From NCBI GenBank assembly GCA_013150955.1, contig JAADJD010000043.1, forward strand, positions 110,450 to 174,449: 64,000 nucleotides of DNA. Direction: 5' to 3'. A program made the translations under genes and the position numbers. This stretch comes from Calditrichota bacterium (lineage in GTDB: Bacteria > Calditrichota > Calditrichia > RBG-13-44-9 > J042). The notes under the pieces are model-generated. The model was not told the DNA's origin. It worked only from the letters and a program-made list of their open reading frames with translations, and did not search any database. This document shows positions 18,103 to 26,361 of this stretch, piece after piece. Positions within the stretch are counted from its first letter, which is position 1; each line of letters starts with the position of its first letter.

Positions 18103-19029
18103 ATGCCACGTGGAAAGCTTGTACCCCGTTTGCTTCTGGTGGGACTGTGGGGGCTGTTTCTTTTGACTTCCTGTACCCGGGTGTTCGATCCAGTGGAAAA
18201 TCCAATGGAGAATGAGGCTATAAATTACCAGCCTTCGATAGAAGAGGCGAAGCCCTATTCCGTGACAATCTTTGATATGACGCTAAAGCTGGCAGCGAAT
18301 GCGTTAACGGATTATGAGCGGCTCAAGAGCGAGTCCCAACCCTCCTTTTCGGTCAGCACACCGTTTGGAGTGGCCAACACCGATTCCCAGTCGTATGAAT
18401 TTGTGGATGGTTTTCACATCTGGCGGGGTGTTCTGGAATTCGATCGGTTTAAGGATACCCTGTACATTGCCTTTGAACGGAAGATCCAGTTCCGTTCCCG
18501 GATTGACGGGGCTGTGCTGGTCAATTCCGATGGGGCGGATTACATGTATCAGTTTTTCCGCGTCTATGGCCATTTTGGATTTGTGAATGGTGAAAAGTAC
18601 GGCGAAAAATTTGATCACCTGATTGAAGGGGAATGGGCCGGACTGGTGGATGGAGTTCCCACCTTAAATGCCACCGGAAAATATGAAGACATCTGGAGTG
18701 GCATTTATAATGGGCAGGATGTGGTTTTCCACTATCTGGTAAACATTGCAGCCACCGATCTTCAGTTTATCTTTGAAAGTGCCGAGGTGGGTTACCGATT
18801 GGCGGGTGATGTGCAGCTCACCATGGAACCATTCGAAGTTTATGCCAAAATGGACGGTTCGCCCATGGCTCAGATTGATGTGTACAAGGCGGGTGAAAAG
18901 GTGACCAGCTTTCAGTTCCGCATTCCCAATCTCTATGGATGGGATATTATCAGCAGTTTTCCGGGTGTTTCCCAATCCATTCGCTCACTGGAAATTTACC
19001 GGCCGTTAACCGGCATCCTGGAAAATTAA
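18103..19029 (+). CDS. Lipoprotein, unknown function (308 aa)
   Basis: Not recognised. The N-terminus is a lipoprotein signal with lipobox LLTSC (Cys ~24). The mature protein is rich in beta-strand-like alternation; it starts with a proline- and asparagine-rich linker and continues with a segment FHIWRGVLEFDRFKDTLYIA and later YEDIWSGIYNGQDVVFHYLV. This might describe a lipocalin- or barrel-like shape, but nothing decides it. Start ATG is preceded by GGGAGG. It is a monocistronic gene bounded by a long repeat-bearing gap and a strong terminator. Confidence 0.75.
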   Translation: MPRGKLVPRLLLVGLWGLFLLTSCTRVFDPVENPMENEAINYQPSIEEAKPYSVTIFDMTLKLAANALTDYERLKSESQPSFSVSTPFGVANTDSQSYEFVDGFHIWRGVLEFDRFKDTLYIAFERKIQFRSRIDGAVLVNSDGADYMYQFFRVYGHFGFVNGEKYGEKFDHLIEGEWAGLVDGVPTLNATGKYEDIWSGIYNGQDVVFHYLVNIAATDLQFIFESAEVGYRLAGDVQLTMEPFEVYAKMDGSPMAQIDVYKAGEKVTSFQFRIPNLYGWDIISSFPGVSQSIRSLEIYRPLTGILEN

Positions 19030-19418
19030 TTTAACTTTTGGGTTCCCGACGTCCCACTCCCTGGCCAGTAACGGTCAGGGAGTTTTTTTATGAGGAGAAC
19101 GAAGTCTTTTGCTCCATGCTTTCCCGTTAGTCGATCCAATCAGACATCGTTCAGCGACAGGGGGTTGGCCTGTGAATGGAGAACCCCGGAAAAGGTAAAA
19201 TCGGCTTCAAGGGTGCGGGAGGCCCTTCCATCTTTTGGCATTAAAAAGCAGGTGCATTGTAATAGGCCCTTTAAAACCGATAGGTTGTTTTGCCTGAATG
19301 AAAGGCCCCATTTTTTACCTTCCCAGAAACTTTTTTAAATTTCTGCGCCTGTTTCGCCTGCGAAATTGATAAATTTAGCTACGGATTGAAAGGGGATTCG
19401 CGAAAAGGAGGCCAGGAA
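19030..19418. other. Intergenic region before the glycosyltransferase
   Basis: Begins with a terminator (listed) and then about 330 bp with no gene I can support. An open frame from 19090 lacks a ribosome site and overlaps the terminator. Confidence 0.5.
19056..19089 (+). terminator. Terminator after the 308-aa lipoprotein
   Basis: Stem ACTCCCTGGCC / GGTCAGGGAGT with loop AGTAAC, followed by TTTTTTTA. Confidence 0.85.
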
Positions 19419-20558
19419 ATGAGAATTGGCTTTATTTCGACCTTTCCACCCATTGAATGTGGCATTGGCACCTACACCCAATATTTAACCGAAGCCTTAC
19501 GGAAGAAAAAAACCGATGTGTACATCGTTTCTCATCTTGGCGGTGCTGGAAAGCAGGTATTTCCAGCGTTCGATTACGACGATGCGGATTTGCCGGAGAA
19601 AGCGTTTTCTGTCATGTCTCGCTTTACTCCCGATGTGGTGCATATCCAGCATGAATTTGGGTTGTTCGGGAAGAATCATGGAGTCAACGTCATCCCCCTG
19701 ATCCTGAATTTTCGATTAATCGGGGTACCGGTGGTGACCACCCTGCACACCGTTTATGCCGATATTTCGGAACATCACCGCATTATTCTGGAGTCGATTC
19801 TTTTGAATTCCAACAAAGTGATTGTTCATGAATCCTTTCAAAAAGATACCTTGAATAATCAATTCTCTTTTCGGTATGCGGATAAAATTCATGTCATTCC
19901 CCATGGTGCGCGGGAGGTCGAGCCCATTCCCGGGGCCAAACAGAAACTGGGGCTTCCTGAAGATAAAAAGATCATCCTGATGATCGGGTATTTCCGTCCC
20001 AGTAAAAATTTCGAACTGATCATCCGCCTGTTTCCGGAGATTCTGAAAAAATATCCGGACGCGTTGCTGGTGGTGGCCGGTAAAATTCGCGGTCGGGAAT
20101 ATATTGATTACCGCAATTTGCTGTTCCGAATGATCCGAAATTCCCCGGTGCGGGACAGGATTTACCTGATCCGCGGGCAGTTGCCTCAGGAAACATTCGA
20201 CACTATTCTCTCGGCGGCCGACGTGGTGGTGTTGCCATACAAACTCACGTCCCAAAGTGGCATACTGGCCCATAGCATGGCCATGGGCAAGCCGGTGGTC
20301 ACCAGTAACAGCCCTTCCATGAAGCAAATCCTGGAAAAATCCGGCGCGGGATTGATTGCCAACAAAGAAGAGGAATTTGTTACCCAGATCGTTCGCCTGT
20401 TGAACGATGCGGAACTATCGATGGAACTTTCCACCAAAGCCCGTCATTATGTTCAAAAGGTTATATCCTGGTCGATTGTGGCCGATCGGCACCTGGAATT
20501 GTATCGTTCGGTGATTGAAGGACCGCAATTGGAGTTGCAAACCATCTGGGTGGATTAA
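19419..20558 (+). CDS. Glycosyltransferase, GT4 family
   Basis: A retaining GT-B glycosyltransferase of about 379 residues that would transfer a sugar from a nucleotide donor; acceptor unknown. The N-terminal domain begins MRIGFISTFPPIECGIGTYT, with the TFPP...GIGTY loop common in GT4 enzymes; VVHIQHEFGLFG follows. The C-terminal donor domain has IVMIGY-type strand ILMIGYFRPSKNF, LLVVAGKIRG, then DVVVLPYKLTSQSGILAHSM and GKPVV, covering the usual EX7E-like region where one acidic residue appears replaced. ATG 19419 is chosen because AAGGAGG (19405-19411) precedes it; an upstream ATG at 19386 has none. It is 17 bp ahead of a GH130 gene, so the two form one operon. Confidence 0.87.
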   Translation: MRIGFISTFPPIECGIGTYTQYLTEALRKKKTDVYIVSHLGGAGKQVFPAFDYDDADLPEKAFSVMSRFTPDVVHIQHEFGLFGKNHGVNVIPLILNFRLIGVPVVTTLHTVYADISEHHRIILESILLNSNKVIVHESFQKDTLNNQFSFRYADKIHVIPHGAREVEPIPGAKQKLGLPEDKKIILMIGYFRPSKNFELIIRLFPEILKKYPDALLVVAGKIRGREYIDYRNLLFRMIRNSPVRDRIYLIRGQLPQETFDTILSAADVVVLPYKLTSQSGILAHSMAMGKPVVTSNSPSMKQILEKSGAGLIANKEEEFVTQIVRLLNDAELSMELSTKARHYVQKVISWSIVADRHLELYRSVIEGPQLELQTIWVD

Positions 20559-20575
20559 AATAGAGGAGGGAGCTT

Positions 20576-21526
20576 ATGAATTACAATTTGCATCCCTTCA
20601 AGCGGTATGGGAACAATCCCATTCTTACGCGGGAGGAGATTCCTTATCCCATCAACACCGTGTTTAATGCCGCGGCCTGCAAGTTCAACGGGGAATATCT
20701 GTTGTTGCTGCGAGTGGAGGATTTTAGCGGGATCAGTCATTTGACGCTGGCACGTTCCAGGAATGGGTATGATTTTTCCGTAGATGAAAAGCCCTGGATC
20801 GTTCCCTCCAAAGATCCCGAATATGAACCCTATGAGCGCTACGGTGTGGAAGACCCCCGAATCACCCAGATTGATGATACATATTACATCACCTATACGG
20901 CATTTGGTCCGTATGGGCCACGGGTTGGGATTGGCCGCACCCGGGATTTCGTTCATTTTGAACGGGTTTGCCTGGCCACCGAGGTGGAAAACAAGGATGC
21001 TGTTTTATTTCCGGAAAAGATCGGGGGCTATTACGTGATGATCGATCGGCCCAGTGGATGGGGCGGGCAGCAGGGCTCCATCTGGATCCAGTATTCCCCG
21101 GACATGATTCACTGGGGGCGGGCAAAAGTGCTGCTTTCTCCAGAGCCGGGCTGGAGTCATGCCAAGCTGGGCATTTCCACTCCCCCGGTGAAGACCGATC
21201 GCGGATGGCTGGTGCTCTACCACGGGGTGCGGGAAACGGGGTCGGGTAGGCTGTATCGCGTGGGTGCCTTGTTGCTCGATCTTCAGAATCCGGAGAAAAT
21301 TATCGGGTACACCCCTCATTTCCTCTTCGGGCCGGAGGAGACTTACGAACGCACCGGCGATGTCCCAAACGTTGTCTTCCCCTGCGGGGCAATTCTGGAA
21401 GATGACGGCACACTGAAGGTCTACTATGGTGCAGCGGACACCTGCATTGCCCTGGCGGAGGCAAACGTGGATGATATAGTGGAATTGTGTTTGATCGAAA
21501 AAGACTTGTTACCGTCGTTTAAATGA
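20576..21526 (+). CDS. Glycoside hydrolase family 130 protein (mannoside phosphorylase/hydrolase family)
   Basis: A five-bladed beta-propeller enzyme of the GH130 family, which phosphorolyses or hydrolyses beta-mannosides. The 316-residue protein has NPILTREEIPYPINTVFN (~14-31), LLLLRVEDFSGISHLTLARS, YGVEDPRIT (~83-91, containing the conserved acid pair region), KDAVLFPEKIGGYYVMIDRP, GISTPPVKTDRGWLVLYHG and VYYGAADTCIALAEA. The VEDPR and YHG motifs are GH130 hallmarks. A phosphorylase of this type would recycle oligosaccharide with phosphate. The partner GT4 gene is immediately upstream, so the pair may make and trim or remobilise the same mannose-containing glycan; this pairing is inferred. 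Start follows GGAGGGAG. Confidence 0.88.
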   Translation: MNYNLHPFKRYGNNPILTREEIPYPINTVFNAAACKFNGEYLLLLRVEDFSGISHLTLARSRNGYDFSVDEKPWIVPSKDPEYEPYERYGVEDPRITQIDDTYYITYTAFGPYGPRVGIGRTRDFVHFERVCLATEVENKDAVLFPEKIGGYYVMIDRPSGWGGQQGSIWIQYSPDMIHWGRAKVLLSPEPGWSHAKLGISTPPVKTDRGWLVLYHGVRETGSGRLYRVGALLLDLQNPEKIIGYTPHFLFGPEETYERTGDVPNVVFPCGAILEDDGTLKVYYGAADTCIALAEANVDDIVELCLIEKDLLPSFK

Positions 21527-21554
21527 TCCCGCAGTCCAGACAAAGCTGGAAAGT

Positions 21555-21592
21555 CCCGTCGCGCCCGGCAGGTGCCCCGGGCGCGGGTTTCT
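21555..21592 (+). terminator. Terminator after the GT4-GH130 operon
   Basis: GC-rich stem GCGCCCGG / CCGGGCGC (21561-21568, 21577-21584) extended by CCCG and GGG outside, then TTTCTTTAT. Its T-tail merges into the flanking TTAT of the next repeat copy. Confidence 0.75.
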
Positions 21593-21596
21593 TTAT

Positions 21597-21757
21597 CTCA
21601 GATTTTGCATTAGACAACGAGTTACACGAATGAGCGCAAATTAAAATCCATTGGATGATATCCGGGTGAAAATTTATTCCGGGGTTTGTTCGCAATTTTT
21701 GTGGATGTTTTTTTGGGAATCATTCGCGTGATTCGCGGTTTCATGCATTATTGGGGT
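21597..21757 (-). repeat. 166-bp MITE-like element, copy 4 (reverse, 161 bp)
   Basis: Starts CTCAGATTTTGCATTAG and ends GCATTATTGGGGT, flanked by TTAT on both sides (21593-21596, 21758-21761), the reverse-strand form of ATAA. Slight internal deletions account for the shorter length. Confidence 0.85.
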
Positions 21758-21785
21758 TTATTGAAAAATTACCAGGATTCAAGAC

Positions 21786-22424
21786 ATGAAAGTTTACGAC
21801 ATTACCGTTCCCATTACTCCAGACATTCCCGTCTGGCCGGGTGACCAGGCGCTGAAGATCCGACCGGTGATGCGAACCGATCGAGGCGATCCGGTCAATC
21901 TTTCTGCATTTTCGGCCACGCTGCATCTGGGTACCCATGTGGATGCGCCCTTTCATCTGTTTGATGAGGGCCAGACAGTGGATGCGCTTCCCTTATCCGT
22001 ACTGATTGGGCCGGCTTTGGTGGTGGAAATTGATCATCCGGAGCATATCGATCGCCCGGAGCTGGAGCGCATTCACTGGCCGGCCATTCCCCGCGTCCTG
22101 TTTAAAACACGCAACTCCGAATACTGGAAATCTCCTCGATTGGCCTTTCAGGAACAGTTTGTGTCCCTGACCGGAGAGGCCGCCGCATTTTTGGTTGAAC
22201 AGGGCATAAAACTGGTGGGCATCGATTACCTATCGGTCGATTTGTATGCCAATCAGAATCTGGATGCTCACAAGATTTTGCTCCGCAATGCAGTAGTCGT
22301 TGTAGAAGGATTAAACCTGTTGAGCGTGCCTCCAGGAATTTACGAACTGTTTTGCCTGCCATTAAATATTGTGGGAGTGGACGGTGCCCCGGCGCGGGTC
22401 ATTTTGCGAGAGTTTGAGACCTGA
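21786..22424 (+). CDS. Cyclase-family metal hydrolase (kynurenine formamidase-like)
   Basis: Member of the cyclase/KynB superfamily, which hydrolyses N-formylkynurenine or related amide and lactone substrates with a divalent metal. It is 212 residues, as is typical. Motifs: DITVPITPDIPVWPGD (~4-19) and the signature HLGTHVDAPFHLFDEG (~50-65), corresponding to HxGTHxDxPxH metal ligands, then VGIDYLSVDLYANQNLDAHKILL near the end (GIDY...D..H). Neighbouring genes do not include tryptophan 2,3-dioxygenase or kynureninase, so a kynurenine role is not shown. It sits 42 bp ahead of the DUF1028 gene and probably shares its transcript. Confidence 0.83.
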   Translation: MKVYDITVPITPDIPVWPGDQALKIRPVMRTDRGDPVNLSAFSATLHLGTHVDAPFHLFDEGQTVDALPLSVLIGPALVVEIDHPEHIDRPELERIHWPAIPRVLFKTRNSEYWKSPRLAFQEQFVSLTGEAAAFLVEQGIKLVGIDYLSVDLYANQNLDAHKILLRNAVVVVEGLNLLSVPPGIYELFCLPLNIVGVDGAPARVILREFET

Positions 22425-22466
22425 TCTGTCTGACCTGTATTTGGATGAAAAGGAGGAGTAAACCGG

Positions 22467-23447
22467 ATGAAAAAGATTGTGTTTGTTGGGATGTTGCTTT
22501 GGATTTCTCAGTGGGGGATGGCTCAACCGCCCATTGGTGAGCCTCTGGTACACACGTATTCCATCGTTGCTGTTGATTCGGTTACGGGCGAGATTGGTGC
22601 CGCGGTGCAATCCCACTGGTTTTCGGTGGGGAGTCTGGTGATCTGGGCAGAGGCGGGTGTGGGAGCCGTGGCCACACAAAGTTTCGTGAATGTGTCCTTT
22701 GGGCCCAGAGGACTGGAGCTATTAAAGCAGGGGAAATCTCCTCAGGAGGCGCTGGATCAGTTACTGGCTGAGGATGAAGGGCGGGATTACCGCCAGGTGG
22801 CCATCATTGATGCGCAGGGAAATAGCGCGGCGTTTACCGGCAGGAAATGCATTGCCGAGGCAGGCCATTTGACCGGCCGCTGGTTCTCCGTTCAGGCCAA
22901 TTTGATGCTGAAGGCTACCGTCTGGGAGGCCATGGCCCGGGCCTTCAAAAACACCCGCGGGCCGCTGGCCGAACGATTGGTGGCGGCGCTGGAGGCGGCC
23001 GAGGCCGAAGGTGGCGACATCCGGGGCAAACAATCGGCGGCGCTGCTTGTGGTGAGGGCCAAAAGTACCGGAAAGGTCTGGGAAGATCGGTTAATCGATT
23101 TACGCGTGGAAGATCATCCCAATCCAGTGCAGGAATTGAAGCGCTTACTCAAGGTTTATCGGGCCTACGAACACATGAACGCCGGTGACGTGGCCATGGA
23201 AAAGGGGGATGTGGCCGGTGCGCTGGCAGAGTATGGAGCGGCGGAAAAATTGTTACCGGAGAATCTGGAGATTCAATTCTGGCATGCAGTGGCTCTGGTA
23301 AATGCCGGGCGATTTCAGCAGGCGCTACCCATTTTCTCCCGAATTTTCCAGAAAGATCGTAACTGGCAAATCCTTATCCCGCGCCTGATCCCCAATGGAC
23401 TGTTAAAGGTAACGGAGGAACAACTGGAGACCCTGAAAGGTCTGTAA
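22467..23447 (+). CDS. DUF1028 family secreted protein (Ntn-hydrolase-like)
   Basis: Family of uncharacterised proteins thought to have an N-terminal-nucleophile hydrolase fold. Residues 1-20 form a signal peptide ending MAQ. The DUF1028 domain runs from ~27 to ~215, beginning HTYSIVAVDSVTGEIGAAVQ, with VGAVATQSFVNVSFGPRGL, AIIDAQGNSAAFTGRK, and GDIRGKQSAALLVV towards its end. The ~90 C-terminal residues (AYEHMNAGDVAMEKGDVAGA, ...FWHAVALVNAGRFQQALPIF) resemble one or two TPR-like helical hairpins, often seen as an extension of this family. Start ATG follows AAGGAGGAG. The function is unknown; a periplasmic hydrolase is the conservative reading. Confidence 0.85.
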   Translation: MKKIVFVGMLLWISQWGMAQPPIGEPLVHTYSIVAVDSVTGEIGAAVQSHWFSVGSLVIWAEAGVGAVATQSFVNVSFGPRGLELLKQGKSPQEALDQLLAEDEGRDYRQVAIIDAQGNSAAFTGRKCIAEAGHLTGRWFSVQANLMLKATVWEAMARAFKNTRGPLAERLVAALEAAEAEGGDIRGKQSAALLVVRAKSTGKVWEDRLIDLRVEDHPNPVQELKRLLKVYRAYEHMNAGDVAMEKGDVAGALAEYGAAEKLLPENLEIQFWHAVALVNAGRFQQALPIFSRIFQKDRNWQILIPRLIPNGLLKVTEEQLETLKGL

Positions 23448-23457
23448 TCGCCTGGCG

Positions 23458-23502
23458 TTTTCCCCGGGGGATGATGGAAGCATCTCCCCGGGGGAAACCC
23501 CC
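23458..23502 (+). terminator. GC-rich hairpin after the DUF1028 gene
   Basis: TTTTCCCCGGGGGATG pairs with CATCTCCCCGGGGGAAA around a GAA-containing loop, 10 bp after the stop codon. The T-tail is missing on the + side, so termination is likely but not certain. Confidence 0.5.
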
Positions 23503-23535
23503 TTCCTGGCTTTCGTTTCCATTTGGGAGTTTTAT

Positions 23536-23640
23536 CAACCCGGGTTTTGCATTACCCTCCGAATCAATCGAATTACCACGAATAATCCCAGATTGTACAT
23601 TATCCTACGAATGACACGAGTGAACACAAATAAAATTAAT
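23536..23640 (-). repeat. Two truncated left ends of the 166-bp element, in tandem
   Basis: A first end, CAACCCGGGTTTTGCATTAC, is preceded by TTAT (23532-23535). A second end, CCCAGATTGTACATTATCC, starts near 23587 and runs to AACACAAATAAAATTAAT. Both stop where the next copy begins, so the locus looks like successive insertions and deletions. Confidence 0.65.
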
Positions 23641-23808
23641 CCCGGAATATGCATTGGAACCACGAATAACACGAATTCACACCAACAACAATAATAAAAT
23701 GCACTTGCTTCTACCTGGAGGAAAATGTTGTCCTGGATATATTCGCTATTTTGTTAGATTATTTTCGAATTCATTCGCGTGATTCGTGGTTTCATGTATT
23801 ATTTGGGT
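23641..23808 (-). repeat. 166-bp MITE-like element, copy 5 (reverse, full length)
   Basis: Runs from CCCGGAATATGCATTGG to GTATTATTTGGGT with the usual core (CTACCTGGAGGAAAATG, GATATATTCGCTATTTTG, TTCATTCGCGTGATTCG). Its interior AATAATAAAATGCACT matches the outer copy at 33985, suggesting a shared subfamily. Confidence 0.82.
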
Positions 23809-23944
23809 TAATGAAAAACGCCCCAGTAATCTGTCGGTTTTTTCACCAGCAGGGCGCATGGCGGGGATTCGAGCGGGCTTCTGAATAGGGCGTTTTGGTG
23901 AAAAAATAAGAGATTGAAGGATCACGAAAAGTTGGAAAAAATGC

Positions 23945-23960
23945 TGGCATAAGGATTGCA
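23945..23960 (+). promoter_or_regulatory. Candidate sigma-54 (-24/-12) promoter of the signalling-flagellar operon
   Basis: TGGCATAAGGATTGCA matches TGGCAyrN4TTGCw with the GG and GC dinucleotides exactly 12 bp apart. It lies about 150 bp upstream of the first HDOD gene and in its direction. Sigma-54 control is common for flagellar rod and ring genes. The ~150-bp leader contains a 6-bp inverted repeat, CGGTCA-TT-TGACCG (24050-24063). Confidence 0.6.
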
Positions 23961-24112
23961 GTTTTCGTGGGTGTCGATTTCATATGCGGCAAAAACGATT
24001 TGCCCGCTTCGAAATATGGTAAGATTTTATTTTTCTTCCCTTAATAATTCGGTCATTTGACCGATTACAGTTTCGGGGAATTGGTAACGGATTTTTGACA
24101 ATGAGGACGTAA

Positions 24113-24991
24113 ATGCTTCCAACAACAATCGCTCAGAGGCTATCGAAGATCGACAACATCGCCACCTTGCCGCATGTCGCCACCGAGATTCTTTCCATGA
24201 TTCGCAGCAGTAACACTTCCATGCGACAGATTGCCCGGGTGATCGAGCAGGATCCCAGCATTACCGCAAAATTGTTGAAAATTGCCAATTCGCCCTTCTG
24301 GGGGTTCCCGGGACGGGTGGATAACTTACAGCGAGCCCTGGTTTTGCTGGGACTGAAACAGGTTTCGAACATCGTTATCGGCGTCAGTCTGTACACCACG
24401 TTTGTGAAGCTGGCACCCAACCCAGAATTTGATCGTGAAAAATTCTGGCTCCATAGCATCGGTACCAGTCAGATTGCCCGCAACCTGGCCAAACAGATCG
24501 GCCTGAATTTTCACGGGGAGGAGTTTGTCGCCTCCATCCTTCACGATATTGGGAAAATTATTCTGGATCAGTTTTTTGCCGAAGAGTTCACCGAAATTCT
24601 AAAAAATGCCCATATGCATGGCGATAGTGTAATCACCTGGGAGCGAAAGGTGCTGGGGTGTACTCATGCCGACATCGGTGCCTGGTTGTTGTCTCACTGG
24701 AATTTTCCCCCATCCATTTCGGCGGCGGTGCATTTTCATCACGATCCGGAACGGGCACCGACATATAAGGATCTGGTTTCGGTAGTGCGATTGTCCGATA
24801 TTTTTTGTGAAATGTGGGGCATTGGCTTTGATGATGACATCAAGACGTTTAGTCCCAGCGATGATGTGGCCTGGAGAATATTGAAACAGCACTCCCGGGC
24901 ACTCAACGATCTGGATTTTGAGCGATTTTTGTTTCAAATCGATAAGGAAATGGATAAAGCCAGAATGTTTATTGAAATCGCCAAATCATAG
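24113..24991 (+). CDS. HDOD domain signalling protein (first of two paralogues)
   Basis: HDOD proteins are regulatory relatives of HD-phosphohydrolases that usually lack a complete catalytic metal site; several control motility or chemotaxis. The 292 residues are almost all HDOD domain: NIATLPHVATEILSMI (~15-30), IEQDPSITAKLLKIANSPFWG, DNLQRALVLLGLKQVSNIVIG, FWLHSIGTSQIARNLAKQIG, ILHDIGKIILDQFF (retaining one HD pair) and DIGAWLLSHWNFPPSISAAV. It is the first gene of the operon, directly behind the sigma-54-like site, and nine bases ahead of cheR. The second paralogue at 27237 shares its layout. Confidence 0.88.
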   Translation: MLPTTIAQRLSKIDNIATLPHVATEILSMIRSSNTSMRQIARVIEQDPSITAKLLKIANSPFWGFPGRVDNLQRALVLLGLKQVSNIVIGVSLYTTFVKLAPNPEFDREKFWLHSIGTSQIARNLAKQIGLNFHGEEFVASILHDIGKIILDQFFAEEFTEILKNAHMHGDSVITWERKVLGCTHADIGAWLLSHWNFPPSISAAVHFHHDPERAPTYKDLVSVVRLSDIFCEMWGIGFDDDIKTFSPSDDVAWRILKQHSRALNDLDFERFLFQIDKEMDKARMFIEIAKS

Positions 24992-24999
24992 GCAGGTGT

Positions 25000-25893
25000 A
25001 TGGGACTTTTACTGAAAACAGGATTGCGGCCCATGGAAACGGGGAATTTACCAGAAGGAATGACGCTGGATGAGGATACGTTCCTCCAGTTGCGGGATAT
25101 CATTTATCGGGAAAGCGGTATCTTCATTCAGGAGCAGAAGAAGTATTTGCTGGAGACGCGCCTGATTAAGCGGCTAAAAGCCCTGAAGCTGAATTCGTTT
25201 AAGGACTACATGAAGCATTTGAAAAATGGCAACCTGAATACTCCAGAGTATCGCTACTTACTGGACGCCATTACCATAAACGAAACCAGTTTCTTCCGCA
25301 ATACCCCGCAGCTCCAGGCATTCGAAAAGGTGGTTTTTCCGGAGCTGGTGAATCTGGCCCGTGAAAATGGGCGTCGGCAAATTCGCATTCTCAGCGCAGG
25401 ATGTTCCAGCGGGGAGGAACCATACACCCTGGCCATGATTTTGCATCGCCGGTTTCCGACGGTATTGCAGGAGTTTCAACTGGAAATCATTGGGTTCGAT
25501 ATCAGCCAGGAAGTACTTCAAAACGCACTGAAGGGGGAATATTCCCAGTTCTCCATTCGCAACGTGCCGGAGGAGTATTTCAAGGCGTACTTTGCACGCA
25601 ATGGCAATCGTTTTTTACTAAAGGATGAAATCAAAAACATGGTGAAGTTCTATCGGGCAAATCTGATGGACGGTTTGCAACTGAAGCGCATGGGGGTGTT
25701 CGACTTAATCTTTTGCCGCAATGTTCTGATTTATTTTGACAAGGATTCCAAGAAGAAGGCCATTCAGAATCTGTACAACGTTTTGCACCCGAAAGGTTAT
25801 CTGTTTATTGGACATTCCGAATCGCTGCACGGCGTGAGCCACGCATTTAAACTGGTACTGTTTAACAAAGCCATTGCTTACAAGAAAGAGTAA
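25000..25893 (+). CDS. cheR: CheR-type chemoreceptor protein-glutamate methyltransferase
   Basis: Methylates glutamates of chemoreceptors (or of another target) with S-adenosylmethionine during adaptation. At 297 residues it has a CheR N-terminal helical domain (LDEDTFLQLRDIIYRESGI, KKYLLETRLIKRLKAL) and the methyltransferase domain: INETSFFRNTPQLQAFEKVV, SAGCSSGEEPYTLAMIL (SAM loop), IIGFDISQEVLQNALKGEYS, and FDLIFCRNVLIYFDKDSKKK (the RNVLIYF motif is diagnostic). No receptor, CheA, CheW or CheB gene is in the window. It lies between an HDOD gene and a CheY-like gene, all tightly spaced. Confidence 0.92.
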   Translation: MGLLLKTGLRPMETGNLPEGMTLDEDTFLQLRDIIYRESGIFIQEQKKYLLETRLIKRLKALKLNSFKDYMKHLKNGNLNTPEYRYLLDAITINETSFFRNTPQLQAFEKVVFPELVNLARENGRRQIRILSAGCSSGEEPYTLAMILHRRFPTVLQEFQLEIIGFDISQEVLQNALKGEYSQFSIRNVPEEYFKAYFARNGNRFLLKDEIKNMVKFYRANLMDGLQLKRMGVFDLIFCRNVLIYFDKDSKKKAIQNLYNVLHPKGYLFIGHSESLHGVSHAFKLVLFNKAIAYKKE

Positions 25894-25927
25894 ATGGCAG
25901 AAAAGAAGATGGTGTTTGCAGGATCTC

Positions 25928-26296
25928 ATGAAAATATTAGTGATTGATCAATCCTATACCATGCGCCAGAACATTTTGACCATCCTCCGCAATCTGGGAT
26001 ACAACGAATTTATTGAGGCCAGCAACGGAAAGGACGGTTTCGAGAAACTGGTGGATCATCGTCCCGATTTGATCATCATGGATTTGAATATTCCCGATGT
26101 GTCCCTGAAGGATTTCATCCAGGCAGTGCGTACCTCCCCGGAATTTCATCGGATTCCCATCCTGGTCATCACCACCCGGGAATTGAAGCGCGATCTGTTG
26201 CGCCGATTGTATTCCCTCATCGATACCTACCTGGAAAAGCCCTTCACGCCGGAGATGATGCGTCAGAAAATTCACCAAATCCTCAATTTTGGATAA
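25928..26296 (+). CDS. CheY-like single-domain response regulator with altered acidic pocket
   Basis: A 122-residue receiver with no output domain, so it probably acts by protein contact, as CheY does on the flagellar motor. The phosphoacceptor is Asp52 in LIIMDLNIP, the switch threonine is in ITTR (~82-83) and the lysine is Lys104 in LEKPF. The usual DD pair near the N-terminus is VIDQS, that is Asp7-Gln8, so one Mg-binding acid is replaced. That may lower phosphorylation or change its kinetics. ATG 25928 is chosen with GCAGGA upstream; an earlier in-frame start would overlap cheR and add non-receiver residues. Confidence 0.87.
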   Translation: MKILVIDQSYTMRQNILTILRNLGYNEFIEASNGKDGFEKLVDHRPDLIIMDLNIPDVSLKDFIQAVRTSPEFHRIPILVITTRELKRDLLRRLYSLIDTYLEKPFTPEMMRQKIHQILNFG

Positions 26297-26361
26297 TCCT
26301 CCCCCCGGTCTTTTCCGATAATGAATCTGGTGAAAAAACCGCGAATATGTGGACGATACCC

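Noticed and set aside
23536-23808. CRISPR-like array
   Set aside because: Copies are 166 bp, alternate in orientation, are unevenly spaced and nest in one another; there are no cas genes or uniform spacers.
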